In this document: in pieces, positions 1-7,706 of the stretch
Position numbering within the stretch: position 1 is the stretch's first letter
Layout: every line of letters begins with the position of its first letter
Assembly (NCBI GenBank): GCA_026169045.1
Contig: JAPFDH010000087.1
Location: 1 to 59,432 of the forward strand
DNA from: Lachnospiraceae bacterium
Lineage (GTDB): Bacteria; Bacillota; Clostridia; Lachnospirales; Lachnospiraceae
Direction of reading: 5' to 3'
DNA: 59,432 nucleotides
Position numbers and translations under genes: made by a program
Notes under the pieces: generated by a model
Told to the model about the DNA's origin: nothing
Database searches by the model: none
The model's input: only the letters and a program-made list of their open reading frames with translations

Positions 1-119
1 GAAATAAAATACATTCAATCGGCTTCGCCGCAAATTTTGAGCGATTTGTCAAGTGGTTTTTGACAAAAAAGTGGGGGATTTTAATAAAAAAGGAATCTGA
101 AAGCCTTATATTTATTGGC
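1..119. other. intergenic, no supported gene
   Basis: Short frames are open from the window edge but none has a start or a recognisable product. A perfect 8-bp inverted repeat (TTTGTCAA at 45-52, TTGACAAA at 60-67) lies here. The stretch could be the tail of a feature outside the window. Confidence 0.4.
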
Positions 120-130
120 TTAAAGATTCC
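92..130 (-). terminator. rho-independent terminator (minus strand)
   Basis: A 14-nt inverted repeat with two mismatches (GGAATCTGAAAGCC at 92-105, GGCTTAAAGATTCC at 117-130) is followed on the minus strand by a run of T. It overlaps the end of the gene remnant at 120-227 and could end transcription from the peptidase gene upstream. Confidence 0.7.
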
Positions 131-227
131 GAGAGATCATCTGCTTTAAATGGAGGAAAAAACTGGCAGGAATCCATTCATGCTCTTTTCCCTGTAATGT
201 CCGGCGCAGGTTTTCCTTTTTATCCAT
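120..227 (-). pseudogene. N-terminal remnant of a uroporphyrinogen decarboxylase (URO-D) family gene
   Basis: A 35-codon frame starts at an ATG preceded by GGAGG at good spacing and ends at 120. Its N-terminus (KKENLRRTLQGKEHEWIPAS) has the typical opening of URO-D family proteins, in which a short helix 'R..l.G...driP.s' precedes the barrel. The family is usually 330-380 residues, so only about a tenth is left. The stop codon lies in the stem of a terminator hairpin, which suggests a deletion fused the first codons to a terminator. The intact ribosome site means a short peptide could still be made. The family call rests on one short motif. Confidence 0.45.
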
Positions 228-330
228 ATATCAAAGCCTCCTGCTGCATCGTTGGATTTATTATAATAAAACTCTTATACAGATTCTTACAAAAAACTAA
301 AAAAACATGTGCAAAAATGACCATTTCTTT

Positions 331-1740
331 TTATGCACAATAATTCAACATTCCTAATATGTAAATTACCAAAGCTTTTCTGATACGCTCTACTAAAATA
401 CCTTCATCCGGTTGATGATAATCGCCATGACCAGGCAGAAATGGGGACTTTGACTTATTTTTTATTTTCATTCCTGTACCGCAGGCAAATGCATTCGGCA
501 ATTTTCTTGCATACGTCCCACCGCTCATAACAAAGGGAGCTTGCGAATCCTCCATATATGCATTATACGTATTTGTCATAATCCGGGCCAACGGATGACT
601 GGGATCAAAATAGTTGGCCTTCTCATAACGTGTCACCTGAAGTTTCATTCCATAATCTTCACATGCTTTTTTTGCCAGTTTAGGAAAATCCATCCCATTT
701 TTTGTAACCGGAAATTTGGATATAAAGGAAACCTCCAAATGATGATCCCGCATTTTCGCCACAGTAGCCGCCAAAATTATAGGACCTGATTGTTCGTCTT
801 CGCAATAAACATTAAGAGCTCTTCCCTGGTAATCTTCATTTATCTTTCGACAAATTGATAGGATTTTATCATCTTTTTCCGATAGCAACCGATACGCATG
901 AACTGCATGCAGCAAAATCTCCATAGCATTCACACATTTTTGCGGCTGTGCAGCATTACTTGCAATTCCATGGGCTGTGAGGCAAATTCCTTTTTTTGTC
1001 CTATCTACCGTAATTTCCTTTGGAAGTCCGCCGCACCGTTTCATTCTCTCTTCCGAATACTTCAGACAAATCGTAGCCGTTTCCGGTATCATATACAAAC
1101 GGTCAGAGGTATAAAATTCTATGACATCCTCTGACAGTTTTTCATCAGAACGAATCACTCCGTTAAAGGATCCCCTTTCCCCACAACATACAGGAAATCC
1201 ACTGTCCGGAACCAATGATATCTCCGGACATGGATAATGCTGTACAAAATAGTCCAAATCCAGCATCCCTTTCTCTTCACAAGTTCCAAGGTAAAGACGA
1301 ATGTTGTGAGAAAGTGTTATCTTGTTTTCTTTAAAAAATTTCAGCAGATACAATCCCATAATCGCAGAGCTTTTATTGTCATTGGCTCCTCTTCCAATGA
1401 CATATCCATCTTTCACGCATGCCTGATATGGTTCATACTGCCATCCATCCCCTTCTTCCACCACATCCAGATGTGCCCAGATACCAATATCCTTTTTTCG
1501 GTCATTCAAAGAAATACAGCCCACATACCCATCATAATTTTCAATGGAAAATCCTTCTTTTTTTCCCATAAGAAGCATCTCTTCCAACACATCCCGACAT
1601 CCTTTTCCAAAAGGTTTCACTTGTGGATGTTCCAACTCCGCTACACTTCGGATATTGACGATACGGATTAAGTCCCGGATCATATCATTCATATGGGCAT
1701 CCACCCATGCTTCCACTGTTTCATGTGTCCATTTATTCAT
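331..1740 (-). CDS. M20 family metallopeptidase (dipeptidase/deacylase-like)
   Basis: Predicted cytoplasmic zinc-dependent amidohydrolase of the M20/ArgE/DapE/CPG2 superfamily. Visible are the metal-site segment GIWAHLDVVEEGDGW, the following GRGANDNKS motif with the bridging Asp, the EE pair in YLGTCEEKG, and a C-terminal HGDYHQPDEG segment. Its length (469 residues) and the inserted 'lid' domain resemble the PepV-type dipeptidase subgroup. An upstream in-frame start at 1848 would overlap the next gene; the ATG at 1740 has AAAGGA just upstream and begins a natural N-terminus (MNKWTHETVEAW), so I use it. The substrate cannot be told from sequence. It stands alone, followed by a terminator-like hairpin about 200 bases on. 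Confidence 0.82.
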   Translation of the reverse strand: MNKWTHETVEAWVDAHMNDMIRDLIRIVNIRSVAELEHPQVKPFGKGCRDVLEEMLLMGKKEGFSIENYDGYVGCISLNDRKKDIGIWAHLDVVEEGDGWQYEPYQACVKDGYVIGRGANDNKSSAIMGLYLLKFFKENKITLSHNIRLYLGTCEEKGMLDLDYFVQHYPCPEISLVPDSGFPVCCGERGSFNGVIRSDEKLSEDVIEFYTSDRLYMIPETATICLKYSEERMKRCGGLPKEITVDRTKKGICLTAHGIASNAAQPQKCVNAMEILLHAVHAYRLLSEKDDKILSICRKINEDYQGRALNVYCEDEQSGPIILAATVAKMRDHHLEVSFISKFPVTKNGMDFPKLAKKACEDYGMKLQVTRYEKANYFDPSHPLARIMTNTYNAYMEDSQAPFVMSGGTYARKLPNAFACGTGMKIKNKSKSPFLPGHGDYHQPDEGILVERIRKALVIYILGMLNYCA

Positions 1741-1796
1741 ATTCCTTTCACCATACCCTTCTGAAACTTTGATAGAATCAGTATAGCGCTTTGAAA

Positions 1797-2342
1797 TTAT
1801 TCCTTTATGAATTTTACTAAAACATCTTGACATAAATTTAAAATCCACTGAGGCTCTCTATCAAATCGAGTTATCAATTCATTAGCCGTCTTATTAACTA
1901 ATTTATACTGCTCATCAGATATAATTCCCTGTTTAAATGCCATTTCTAATTCATCTCGATCAACCTCTAACAGTTGATATTTATCAGAAATAATTATATC
2001 CAGAAACATATCATTATAATAAAATACACCATCACTATCTATTCCTATACCATCTATAATATCAATGTACCATAAAACTGGATGCATCTTTTTATCTAAA
2101 TACATTGTAACAACATAATTCTCTTGTTTGGGAGAAATAACTAACCATTTGTATCCATTATCCGCAACGGTAGTTTCACTACCAAATACATTCCATGTCT
2201 GCTTTTTATTAACTTGCAATAACTCAATCAAACTATAACGCATACTCTCATCTTCACCAAGAAATACCTTTTTTTTCTGGATGGTTTTGTCCCATTCATC
2301 AAAAGTTAATCTCACATGCTTTATTATCAATTTATTTTTCAT
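1797..2342 (-). CDS. DUF402 domain-containing protein
   Basis: A 181-residue soluble protein. The centre carries the DUF402 signature: WYIDIIDGIGIDSDGVFYYND, followed by LDIIISD and LLEVDRDELEMA. Characterised DUF402 members include nucleotide phosphatases and RNA-associated proteins, so a phosphohydrolase role is possible but is inference. A ribosome site (AAGGAG) precedes the ATG. It lies just upstream of the M20 peptidase on the same strand, with a 56-base gap to the start chosen for that gene. Base composition is more AT-rich than the neighbouring metabolic genes, and a transposase remnant sits upstream, so it may have been acquired horizontally. Confidence 0.75.
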   Translation of the reverse strand: MKNKLIIKHVRLTFDEWDKTIQKKKVFLGEDESMRYSLIELLQVNKKQTWNVFGSETTVADNGYKWLVISPKQENYVVTMYLDKKMHPVLWYIDIIDGIGIDSDGVFYYNDMFLDIIISDKYQLLEVDRDELEMAFKQGIISDEQYKLVNKTANELITRFDREPQWILNLCQDVLVKFIKE

Positions 2343-2460
2343 ATGTCTTATTACTCCTTAACCTTCATATACCTTATTCTTAACTATTAAAGGTTCTCCA
2401 TATAAACAGAGTCGCCCAACTTTAATAATATCTGTTTAATATTGTCCTCTATGTTCTCTT

Positions 2461-2781
2461 CTACTTATCCTTCAGTTGACTGTTATCTTCAACCTCCTTT
2501 ATCTGCTTCACAGCGTAAGAGTTTACCTGAACAACAGTGATTTCATTTGAAACAATCCCTATCACAAGACAACACCAGTAATGTCCAATCGGCTCTAAGC
2601 CAAGTGCTATCTGGCGCTTATTATGTTCAGCAGCTATTTTTACTGCCCATTTCTTTGCACTTTGAAATTCCTCATAATCCTTGTTGATAGAGTATACGGA
2701 CTTACTGAGTTCCCTCCCTATGGTATCGATTGCTCTCATATTGTATGTTTCTCTATCTACATCGCATCCTAAGATAAGCAT
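2461..2781 (-). pseudogene. truncated IS110-family transposase (N-terminal part)
   Basis: The 106-residue frame starts with LILGCDVDRETYNM, the first Asp-containing strand of the RuvC-like DEDD domain of IS110 transposases (compare 'vGiDvsk'). It continues to GLEPIGHYWCCL, the highly characteristic 'G.EPTGhYw' motif, then VNSYAVKQIKEVEDNSQLKDK, matching the 'vnp..vk..ke.ddns..K.D' region. It stops there. The rest of the catalytic domain and the C-terminal serine-containing Tnp_20 domain are absent, and I could not find them in the next 100 bases in any frame. Intact members are about 400 residues, so this is a dead remnant. Confidence 0.8.
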
Positions 2782-3108
2782 CTCATCACTGATAAAGGAG
2801 CGTTTTTCATTTTATCGAACTTGCTATTGGTTTTTCCAACTCACGTCAGGTTAAAACTGTTAAATTTTCCTTGATCACCTTTTTTTCAAAAACTCCTGCT
2901 GTTCAAAAAATATTTACTGTTACTACTTGATTTTTTCTTTGTACTTTTAACATTCTTTATAGATACCTCTTGTATACTTTAGATTTTATCAACTGGCAGG
3001 TCAGTAATAATCTAAATTTACTTGAGGTATTTTTTTTTGTGTCAATCTCTTGACCTAATTTAAAGTATACAGGAAGTTTCTAATATAAGCCCAAAAAAAT
3101 CTATGCAA
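2782..3108. other. intergenic region with degenerate inverted repeats
   Basis: No gene is supported. The region is very AT-rich and lies between the IS110 remnant and the AraC pair. It holds the terminator-shaped repeat at 2963-3038. A further copy of the motif (AATTTAAAGTATACAGGAAG at 3057-3076) is inverted relative to 2966-2985. Confidence 0.5.
2963..3038 (+). repeat. imperfect inverted repeat followed by T9 tract
   Basis: The arms ATACCTC..TTTAGATT (2963-2985) and AATCTAAA..GAGGTAT (3009-3030) pair in two blocks and are followed on the plus strand by TTTTTTTTT. The shape is that of a plus-strand terminator, but no plus-strand gene precedes it in the window. It may be left from a deleted gene or a small mobile element near the transposase remnant. 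Confidence 0.45.
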
Positions 3109-4041
3109 TTATAACCATCTGTCAAACAGCAGAACATTTTTTATTTCATTCGGAGAAAGAATGGCATTTTCATCAGCACACAACCGATATACCTGTTTCC
3201 ATTTTGTTGGAGACATTCCCATATATTTTTGAAATGCTCTGTGAAAACTGGATTGGGTCAAAAATCCGCATTCTCTTGCCAGTTCTTTCATCGTTTGCTT
3301 TCCGTAAAGCATTTTCTGGCTTGCATTTGAAATTCGGATCCGGTTGCAATAATCCAATGGCGCCAACTGCATGACCATATGAAACATCCGGCGAAAATGG
3401 GTGGGACTCAAATGACATAATTGGGCTAATTGAGGTATCTTCAGCTCCTCTCCAAAGTGTTCGGAAATATATTGGATCGCCGGAAATAACGTAACAATCT
3501 GTCCATATTGTTTTTTTATTTTCCCATCTGTTTCCGGGATCATCCGTTCTATCTTTGATAAAAGAGTCATTAATCCCCCTCTCACAAAGTTCTGATAAAA
3601 AATAGGCTTTTCATAAAACTCCTGAAAAATCTGCTGGACAATCTCATAAACCGCATTCGTTTTCTGAAGGGAAAAAACAGGACAAAACCCGGATAACATA
3701 CCGGTCAGTTTTTTGTATTGCATTTGTTCCGTCGCCTGTTCCTCCCACAGTGTGACCGGATCAAAAAAAATATATTCCCATCTGCTCACTTCATCCGCAT
3801 CGCTTTGCATCATATGTGGAAGATAACAGGGAATCACACACAGATCCCCCTTTTTGTATGGAAAACTTCCATCTGCTGTATGCAAAATTCCCTTTCCCTC
3901 CCTACAGCATCCGATCTCAATACAATCGTGAAAATGCAGAAACGAAATCATTTCCTGAGGGTTTTTCCAGCATTGTCCGAGAAAAGCGATGACAGGAAAA
4001 TCCGGCGGCAAATTATAATGACGATACTGTAATGGCATCAT
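3109..4041 (-). CDS. AraC family transcriptional regulator (second of tandem pair)
   Basis: A 310-residue regulator. The N-terminal half is a cupin sensor (HFHDCIEIGCCREGKGILH, then GDLCVIPCYLPHMMQS) and the C-terminal half carries two helix-turn-helix units (IPQLAQLCHLSPTHFRRMF; MKELARECGFLTQSSFHRAF) ending in the AraC signature KYMGMSPTKWK. Its start codon overlaps the stop of the upstream paralogue by the ATGA arrangement and has GGGAGG upstream, so the two are translationally coupled. The same N-terminal pattern (xxFPxxxxLGxxxxP, HFHxCxEIGxCRxGK) occurs in both proteins, which points to duplication. The ligand is unknown; no target operon is adjacent. Confidence 0.9.
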   Translation of the reverse strand: MMPLQYRHYNLPPDFPVIAFLGQCWKNPQEMISFLHFHDCIEIGCCREGKGILHTADGSFPYKKGDLCVIPCYLPHMMQSDADEVSRWEYIFFDPVTLWEEQATEQMQYKKLTGMLSGFCPVFSLQKTNAVYEIVQQIFQEFYEKPIFYQNFVRGGLMTLLSKIERMIPETDGKIKKQYGQIVTLFPAIQYISEHFGEELKIPQLAQLCHLSPTHFRRMFHMVMQLAPLDYCNRIRISNASQKMLYGKQTMKELARECGFLTQSSFHRAFQKYMGMSPTKWKQVYRLCADENAILSPNEIKNVLLFDRWL

Positions 4042-5012
4042 TTTTCCTTCCTCCCTTTCCTGAAAACCGGTTCTTCCAAATGATGACGATATGTAGTATG
4101 ATTTACACCTATTTTCTTTATGGTTCTTGTCTCATTCCTCCACTGTCTTGGGGTTTTATGATACTGCTGCAAAAAGCACCGGTTAAAGTTGGATACCGAT
4201 GAAAATCCGCACTCCATGGAAATATCAATAATTTTCTTTTCCGTCCCGGTCAAAAGTTCACATGCATGCTGCAGACGAATAAATCGAACATATGCCATCG
4301 GTGATTTTCCCATTTGCTTAGCAAACAAATTGTGAAAACATACGCCTGTCATATTACACATGGATGCCAAATCCGAAATCAAAATCGGTTCTGAAAACCG
4401 GTTATTTACATAGGATATCGCAGGAAACAATTGCTCTCTCTCATAATAATTGATGTCTATTTTCCACTCTTCCCCGTAGGAATTCCTTGATAAAAGAACA
4501 TATAACATCTGTAAATACCCATATACTGCACTTCTGCTGTAATGATCATTTTTTCTCATTTCTTCCAAAATACCATTTACAATCGAATACACATTTCCCT
4601 CTTTTTTCGAAAAAACACGTCCCACTCCCATGGCAGAATACCATCTGAGATTCTGCGGACATTGATGAATTCCCACACCTGACAATATCGTTTCCGGCAA
4701 AAAATATATGTATTCACAGAATAATTCTTCTTCATAAGAAGGGAGTGCCTGTGTAATATGCATAGCATAAGGAGGGATAATACAAATATCTCCCTCCTCC
4801 ATTTCCATAACCTGATCTTCTACATACAAAATCTGTTTTCCACTTCTGCATATTCCGATTTCCACACAATTATGAAAATGCATAAAATCCAATTCTGTGG
4901 ATGGTTTTGGAAACCGAAATTCACCCAAAAGAAGTGTAAACAATGGAAAATCTGAGGAAAATTGGTATTCCCGATACTCCAAATTCACTTGTTTTCCATT
5001 TACCCGGTACAT
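4038..5012 (-). CDS. AraC family transcriptional regulator (first of tandem pair)
   Basis: Cupin sensor at the N-terminus (HFHNCVEIGICRSGKQILY; GDICIIPPYAMHITQ) and AraC DNA-binding domain at the C-terminus (ISDLASMCNMTGVCFHNLF; IIDISMECGFSSVSNFNRCF; KTPRQWR). A longer frame reaches 5093, but that would start inside the promoter. The ATG at 5012 has AAAGGAGG at good spacing and begins MYRVNGKQ, so it is preferred. A perfect consensus promoter lies about 50 bases upstream. The pair follows the 12-gene ESCRT-like operon on the same strand with no terminator between, so read-through into it is possible. Confidence 0.9.
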   Translation of the reverse strand: MYRVNGKQVNLEYREYQFSSDFPLFTLLLGEFRFPKPSTELDFMHFHNCVEIGICRSGKQILYVEDQVMEMEEGDICIIPPYAMHITQALPSYEEELFCEYIYFLPETILSGVGIHQCPQNLRWYSAMGVGRVFSKKEGNVYSIVNGILEEMRKNDHYSRSAVYGYLQMLYVLLSRNSYGEEWKIDINYYEREQLFPAISYVNNRFSEPILISDLASMCNMTGVCFHNLFAKQMGKSPMAYVRFIRLQHACELLTGTEKKIIDISMECGFSSVSNFNRCFLQQYHKTPRQWRNETRTIKKIGVNHTTYRHHLEEPVFRKGRKEK

Positions 5013-5064
5013 ACCAATTTCCTCCTTTCCCTGCGATACAGATCGAACACAATTTCTTTTCCTC

Positions 5065-5093
5065 ATTATAATTTTTGTAAAAAACACTGTCAA
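5065..5093 (-). promoter_or_regulatory. consensus sigma-A promoter for the AraC pair
   Basis: On the minus strand TTGACA (5088-5093), a 17-base spacer and TATAAT (5065-5070) match the consensus exactly. The predicted start of transcription lies about 45 bases before the AraC ATG at 5012. Confidence 0.8.
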
Positions 5094-5118
5094 GCCGGTT
5101 ACCCAATCTCATTTTTCG

Positions 5119-6627
5119 TTATACCATTTCATCATTCTGCCATTGTCCGGTTGAAACAGTTCCATCTGTCCAATACATGGTTCCCTCACCATTTCGTTTG
5201 TCCCCCTTCCATTGTCCTTCGTATCGTTTTCCGTCCGGCCATTGGAAGATTCCATATCCGTCTCTCACATCATTGGCAAAGTCTCCAATATATCGTTTCC
5301 CATCCTGCCAGACTATCATGCCTGTTCCTTCTTTTTTCCCTTCTTCATTAAACGATCCCTTATACCATGCTTTCGCTTCGTTATACAACTCCACTCCCTC
5401 ACCGTTTATTTTATCATTCTGATAGGTTGCCACATAAAAATTATCCATACTCTGCTTATCTTCCGAAAGCCAACCTGCAATTCCCTTTCCTTCTCTGTTT
5501 CCTTCCTTCCACTCACCAAAATAAAAGTATTCCGAACTCACATCATAATAAATTCCTTCCCCATCCTTTAATCCATTTACGAATTCACCATGATACCAGT
5601 TTCCATTTTCATATCGCACACTCCCCATTCCGTTTAGTGTGCCATCGGTCCGGACACCTGTATAAACAGCATTATTCTCTCCTGTCCATGTCTCCTGGCC
5701 GTCCTGTGCCAGCGTTTGTTCCTCTCCTTCTTTTAACTGATCATCTTCCCAGATACCATCCTGTCTGAGACGATCCAGGGTATACAGCGTTCCTTCCCCA
5801 TTGCGCACATTTTCAGCAAATTTTCCATCATAAATATTTCCATTCTCAGGCCAGATAAAATATCCATTCCCTGCTTTTTGATCTTCTGCCCAATCCCCAA
5901 TGTAGATGAATCCATTGCTGTAGACCTGCGTTCCATTTCCGCTTCGTGATCCATCAAATTCGCCTTCATAATAGCTTCCGTCTGACCAAAAATATTCGCC
6001 TTCTACTCTTATGCCTTTTTCATTCCAATTTCCGACAAACCAATCCCTCGTTGTACTATAGTACTCCACCCCAACTCCGCATTTTACACCATTTTTCCAT
6101 TCTCCCTCATACATACCTCCATCCGCGTAAATGCATATTCCCCATCCATCAATCCTTCCGTCCTTTTGCATACCGAAAAACGTATTTTCATTTTCGTCTT
6201 TCCACCACTCATATCCGCTGAGATTTCTAGCATCCAACACGGATGATACCGGTTTTACCACATTTTCTGATTCTGTTGATGTCTCTGTCTCCTTTTCTGT
6301 TTTTTCTTCCGTTCCTCTCCGCTCTTCCTTGTTAGTATACCAGGTTATCATACAGATACCTAAAACAGCCAGCATAATCCATTTCTTTCTACTCTTCTTT
6401 TTTATATATTTCGTCTTTTTTAAATTCTCTCTGGATTTTACTTCTTTTTCCAGCATAGTTTGATGACTGTTTTTTCCATTGTCCTGCTTTTTATAATTTA
6501 TCCTGATAGATTCCGGAAGGGAAACGGGCAACAGATATCTTTCATAGTTTTTACTGTCATCATATCCGCATTTCATGCAATACCATGTTTGATCATTCAC
6601 TTTACCGCATTTGGGACACTTCCACAT
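5119..6627 (-). CDS. membrane-anchored zinc-ribbon MORN-repeat protein
   Basis: 502 residues. An N-terminal zinc ribbon (CPKC at 4-7, CMKC at 17-20) is followed by a basic stretch, one transmembrane segment (about 83-97, WIMLAVLGICMITWY), a charged Glu/Thr-rich linker and then roughly a dozen MORN repeats to the end (pattern YxGxWxxxxxxGxGxxxxxDG, for example GKRYEGQWKGDKRNGEGTMY). MORN repeats form beta-hairpin rods that bind lipids or proteins in junction and membrane-organising proteins. No signal peptide, so the ribbon is probably cytoplasmic and the repeats may face outward, though topology is unproven. It is the last gene of the 12-gene operon. The ATG at 6627 follows an in-frame GTG and a GAGGGGG site. 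Confidence 0.85.
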   Translation of the reverse strand: MWKCPKCGKVNDQTWYCMKCGYDDSKNYERYLLPVSLPESIRINYKKQDNGKNSHQTMLEKEVKSRENLKKTKYIKKKSRKKWIMLAVLGICMITWYTNKEERRGTEEKTEKETETSTESENVVKPVSSVLDARNLSGYEWWKDENENTFFGMQKDGRIDGWGICIYADGGMYEGEWKNGVKCGVGVEYYSTTRDWFVGNWNEKGIRVEGEYFWSDGSYYEGEFDGSRSGNGTQVYSNGFIYIGDWAEDQKAGNGYFIWPENGNIYDGKFAENVRNGEGTLYTLDRLRQDGIWEDDQLKEGEEQTLAQDGQETWTGENNAVYTGVRTDGTLNGMGSVRYENGNWYHGEFVNGLKDGEGIYYDVSSEYFYFGEWKEGNREGKGIAGWLSEDKQSMDNFYVATYQNDKINGEGVELYNEAKAWYKGSFNEEGKKEGTGMIVWQDGKRYIGDFANDVRDGYGIFQWPDGKRYEGQWKGDKRNGEGTMYWTDGTVSTGQWQNDEMV

Positions 6628-6685
6628 CACATTTCCCCCTCGTATTTTTTTCTATTCTTCTGTTTTTCTTATGATCCGCTTCCTC

Positions 6686-7660
6686 TCAGAAATCCTCCAA
6701 ATCCATATCCAACAAATCTTTCATAAAATCGGTATCCTCTGCCTGGTCAGTCAGCGAACCGCTGTTCTGTTCTTCCTGGTTACTTATTTGTAATGTCGGT
6801 ATTTCCTGTTCTTCTTTCTTCATCAAACCGATGGGTTGTTTCCCGCTGACATTTTCCAATTGTTTCACCATAGCTAAAAACAAATCTTTTGTCAGACAAA
6901 CCGTTCCTCTATTCCATGCCTCCGTCAATTCTGTCCGCCTGTTTCCGTATAACTGCAATGCTTTCTGTTTCAGCAACATTCCGGCAAGGCGGGACAGATC
7001 TGACATCTGCTGGTACAAAAATCCTTCTGTTTTTTCCACCATGAACGAATAGGACAATCCATTGCTCCTTGGAATTCTTCCCTCAAACACATTCTCCAAA
7101 TAAATCCTTCTCTCTTCCTGATCCGGATTTTCCAGACGACAGGGCAGAAAATATTTTTTCACACTATCATCCATTTCTTCTATATGTTCCAATATTCCAA
7201 TAACTGTAAAAAGAAGATTTTCCTCTTCCATTTCCTGAATCTTTTCCTTAAAAATCTCTGCTGTTTTTTTCTCTTTTATCATCCAATGAATATCTTCTAT
7301 CAGTAAAAAATAACCGTTTTCAGAAGAACGAAGTTCTTTTATAATTTCCTGAAAAATCTCTGTTACTATCTGTTGTATTCCTCTCTCTTCATTTTCCAGT
7401 TCCGACTGCCGCGGAAAAACCAGGAAACGATATCCCGCGTCTCCCCATGTCCCTGCACACGCCAAAGCCAATGTTCTTTTTCCCACTCCTTCTGGTCCGT
7501 ATAGCAAAAAGGCATGGGTATTTCCCACGCCATAATGCTCATCCAGCTGTTGATCGGGAATACAACTTTGAAACAGTTGCTTCCAATACCCACATCCGCA
7601 AAGCTGTTCCAGCCGAAGCTTTGGGGATTGTCTTTCCAATTGTTTCAGCCACTCTCCCAT
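6686..7660 (-). CDS. AAA/ORC-like P-loop ATPase with acidic C-terminal tail
   Basis: A 324-residue ATPase. Walker A is GPEGVGKRT (about 55-63) and Walker B YFLLIEDI (about 117-124), with Glu before the second Asp. A Cys-containing N-terminus (LCGCGYW) precedes the P-loop. The core resembles clamp-loader/ORC-type AAA proteins rather than the Vps4-like protein encoded just upstream, so it may be a second motor or loader. The tail is acidic and ends TDFMKDLLDMDLEDF, which fits a MIM1-like helix. Start: the frame reaches 7693, but GAGAGGAG sits seven bases before the ATG at 7660, giving MGEWLKQLERQ. Its exact role is unknown. Confidence 0.75.
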   Translation of the reverse strand: MGEWLKQLERQSPKLRLEQLCGCGYWKQLFQSCIPDQQLDEHYGVGNTHAFLLYGPEGVGKRTLALACAGTWGDAGYRFLVFPRQSELENEERGIQQIVTEIFQEIIKELRSSENGYFLLIEDIHWMIKEKKTAEIFKEKIQEMEEENLLFTVIGILEHIEEMDDSVKKYFLPCRLENPDQEERRIYLENVFEGRIPRSNGLSYSFMVEKTEGFLYQQMSDLSRLAGMLLKQKALQLYGNRRTELTEAWNRGTVCLTKDLFLAMVKQLENVSGKQPIGLMKKEEQEIPTLQISNQEEQNSGSLTDQAEDTDFMKDLLDMDLEDF

Positions 7661-7706
7661 AAATTTCTCCTCTCCCATCATTCGCCGAATCATTTTTTAT
7701 GTATTT

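Noticed and set aside
5119-6627. Tandem DNA repeat or CRISPR-like array
   Set aside because: The periodicity is at protein level (MORN) with divergent DNA; no identical repeats or spacers exist anywhere in the window.
4962-6726. Several long plus-strand frames over the MORN gene
   Set aside because: They arise from the repeated codon pattern of the MORN repeats on the opposite strand and show no family motif.
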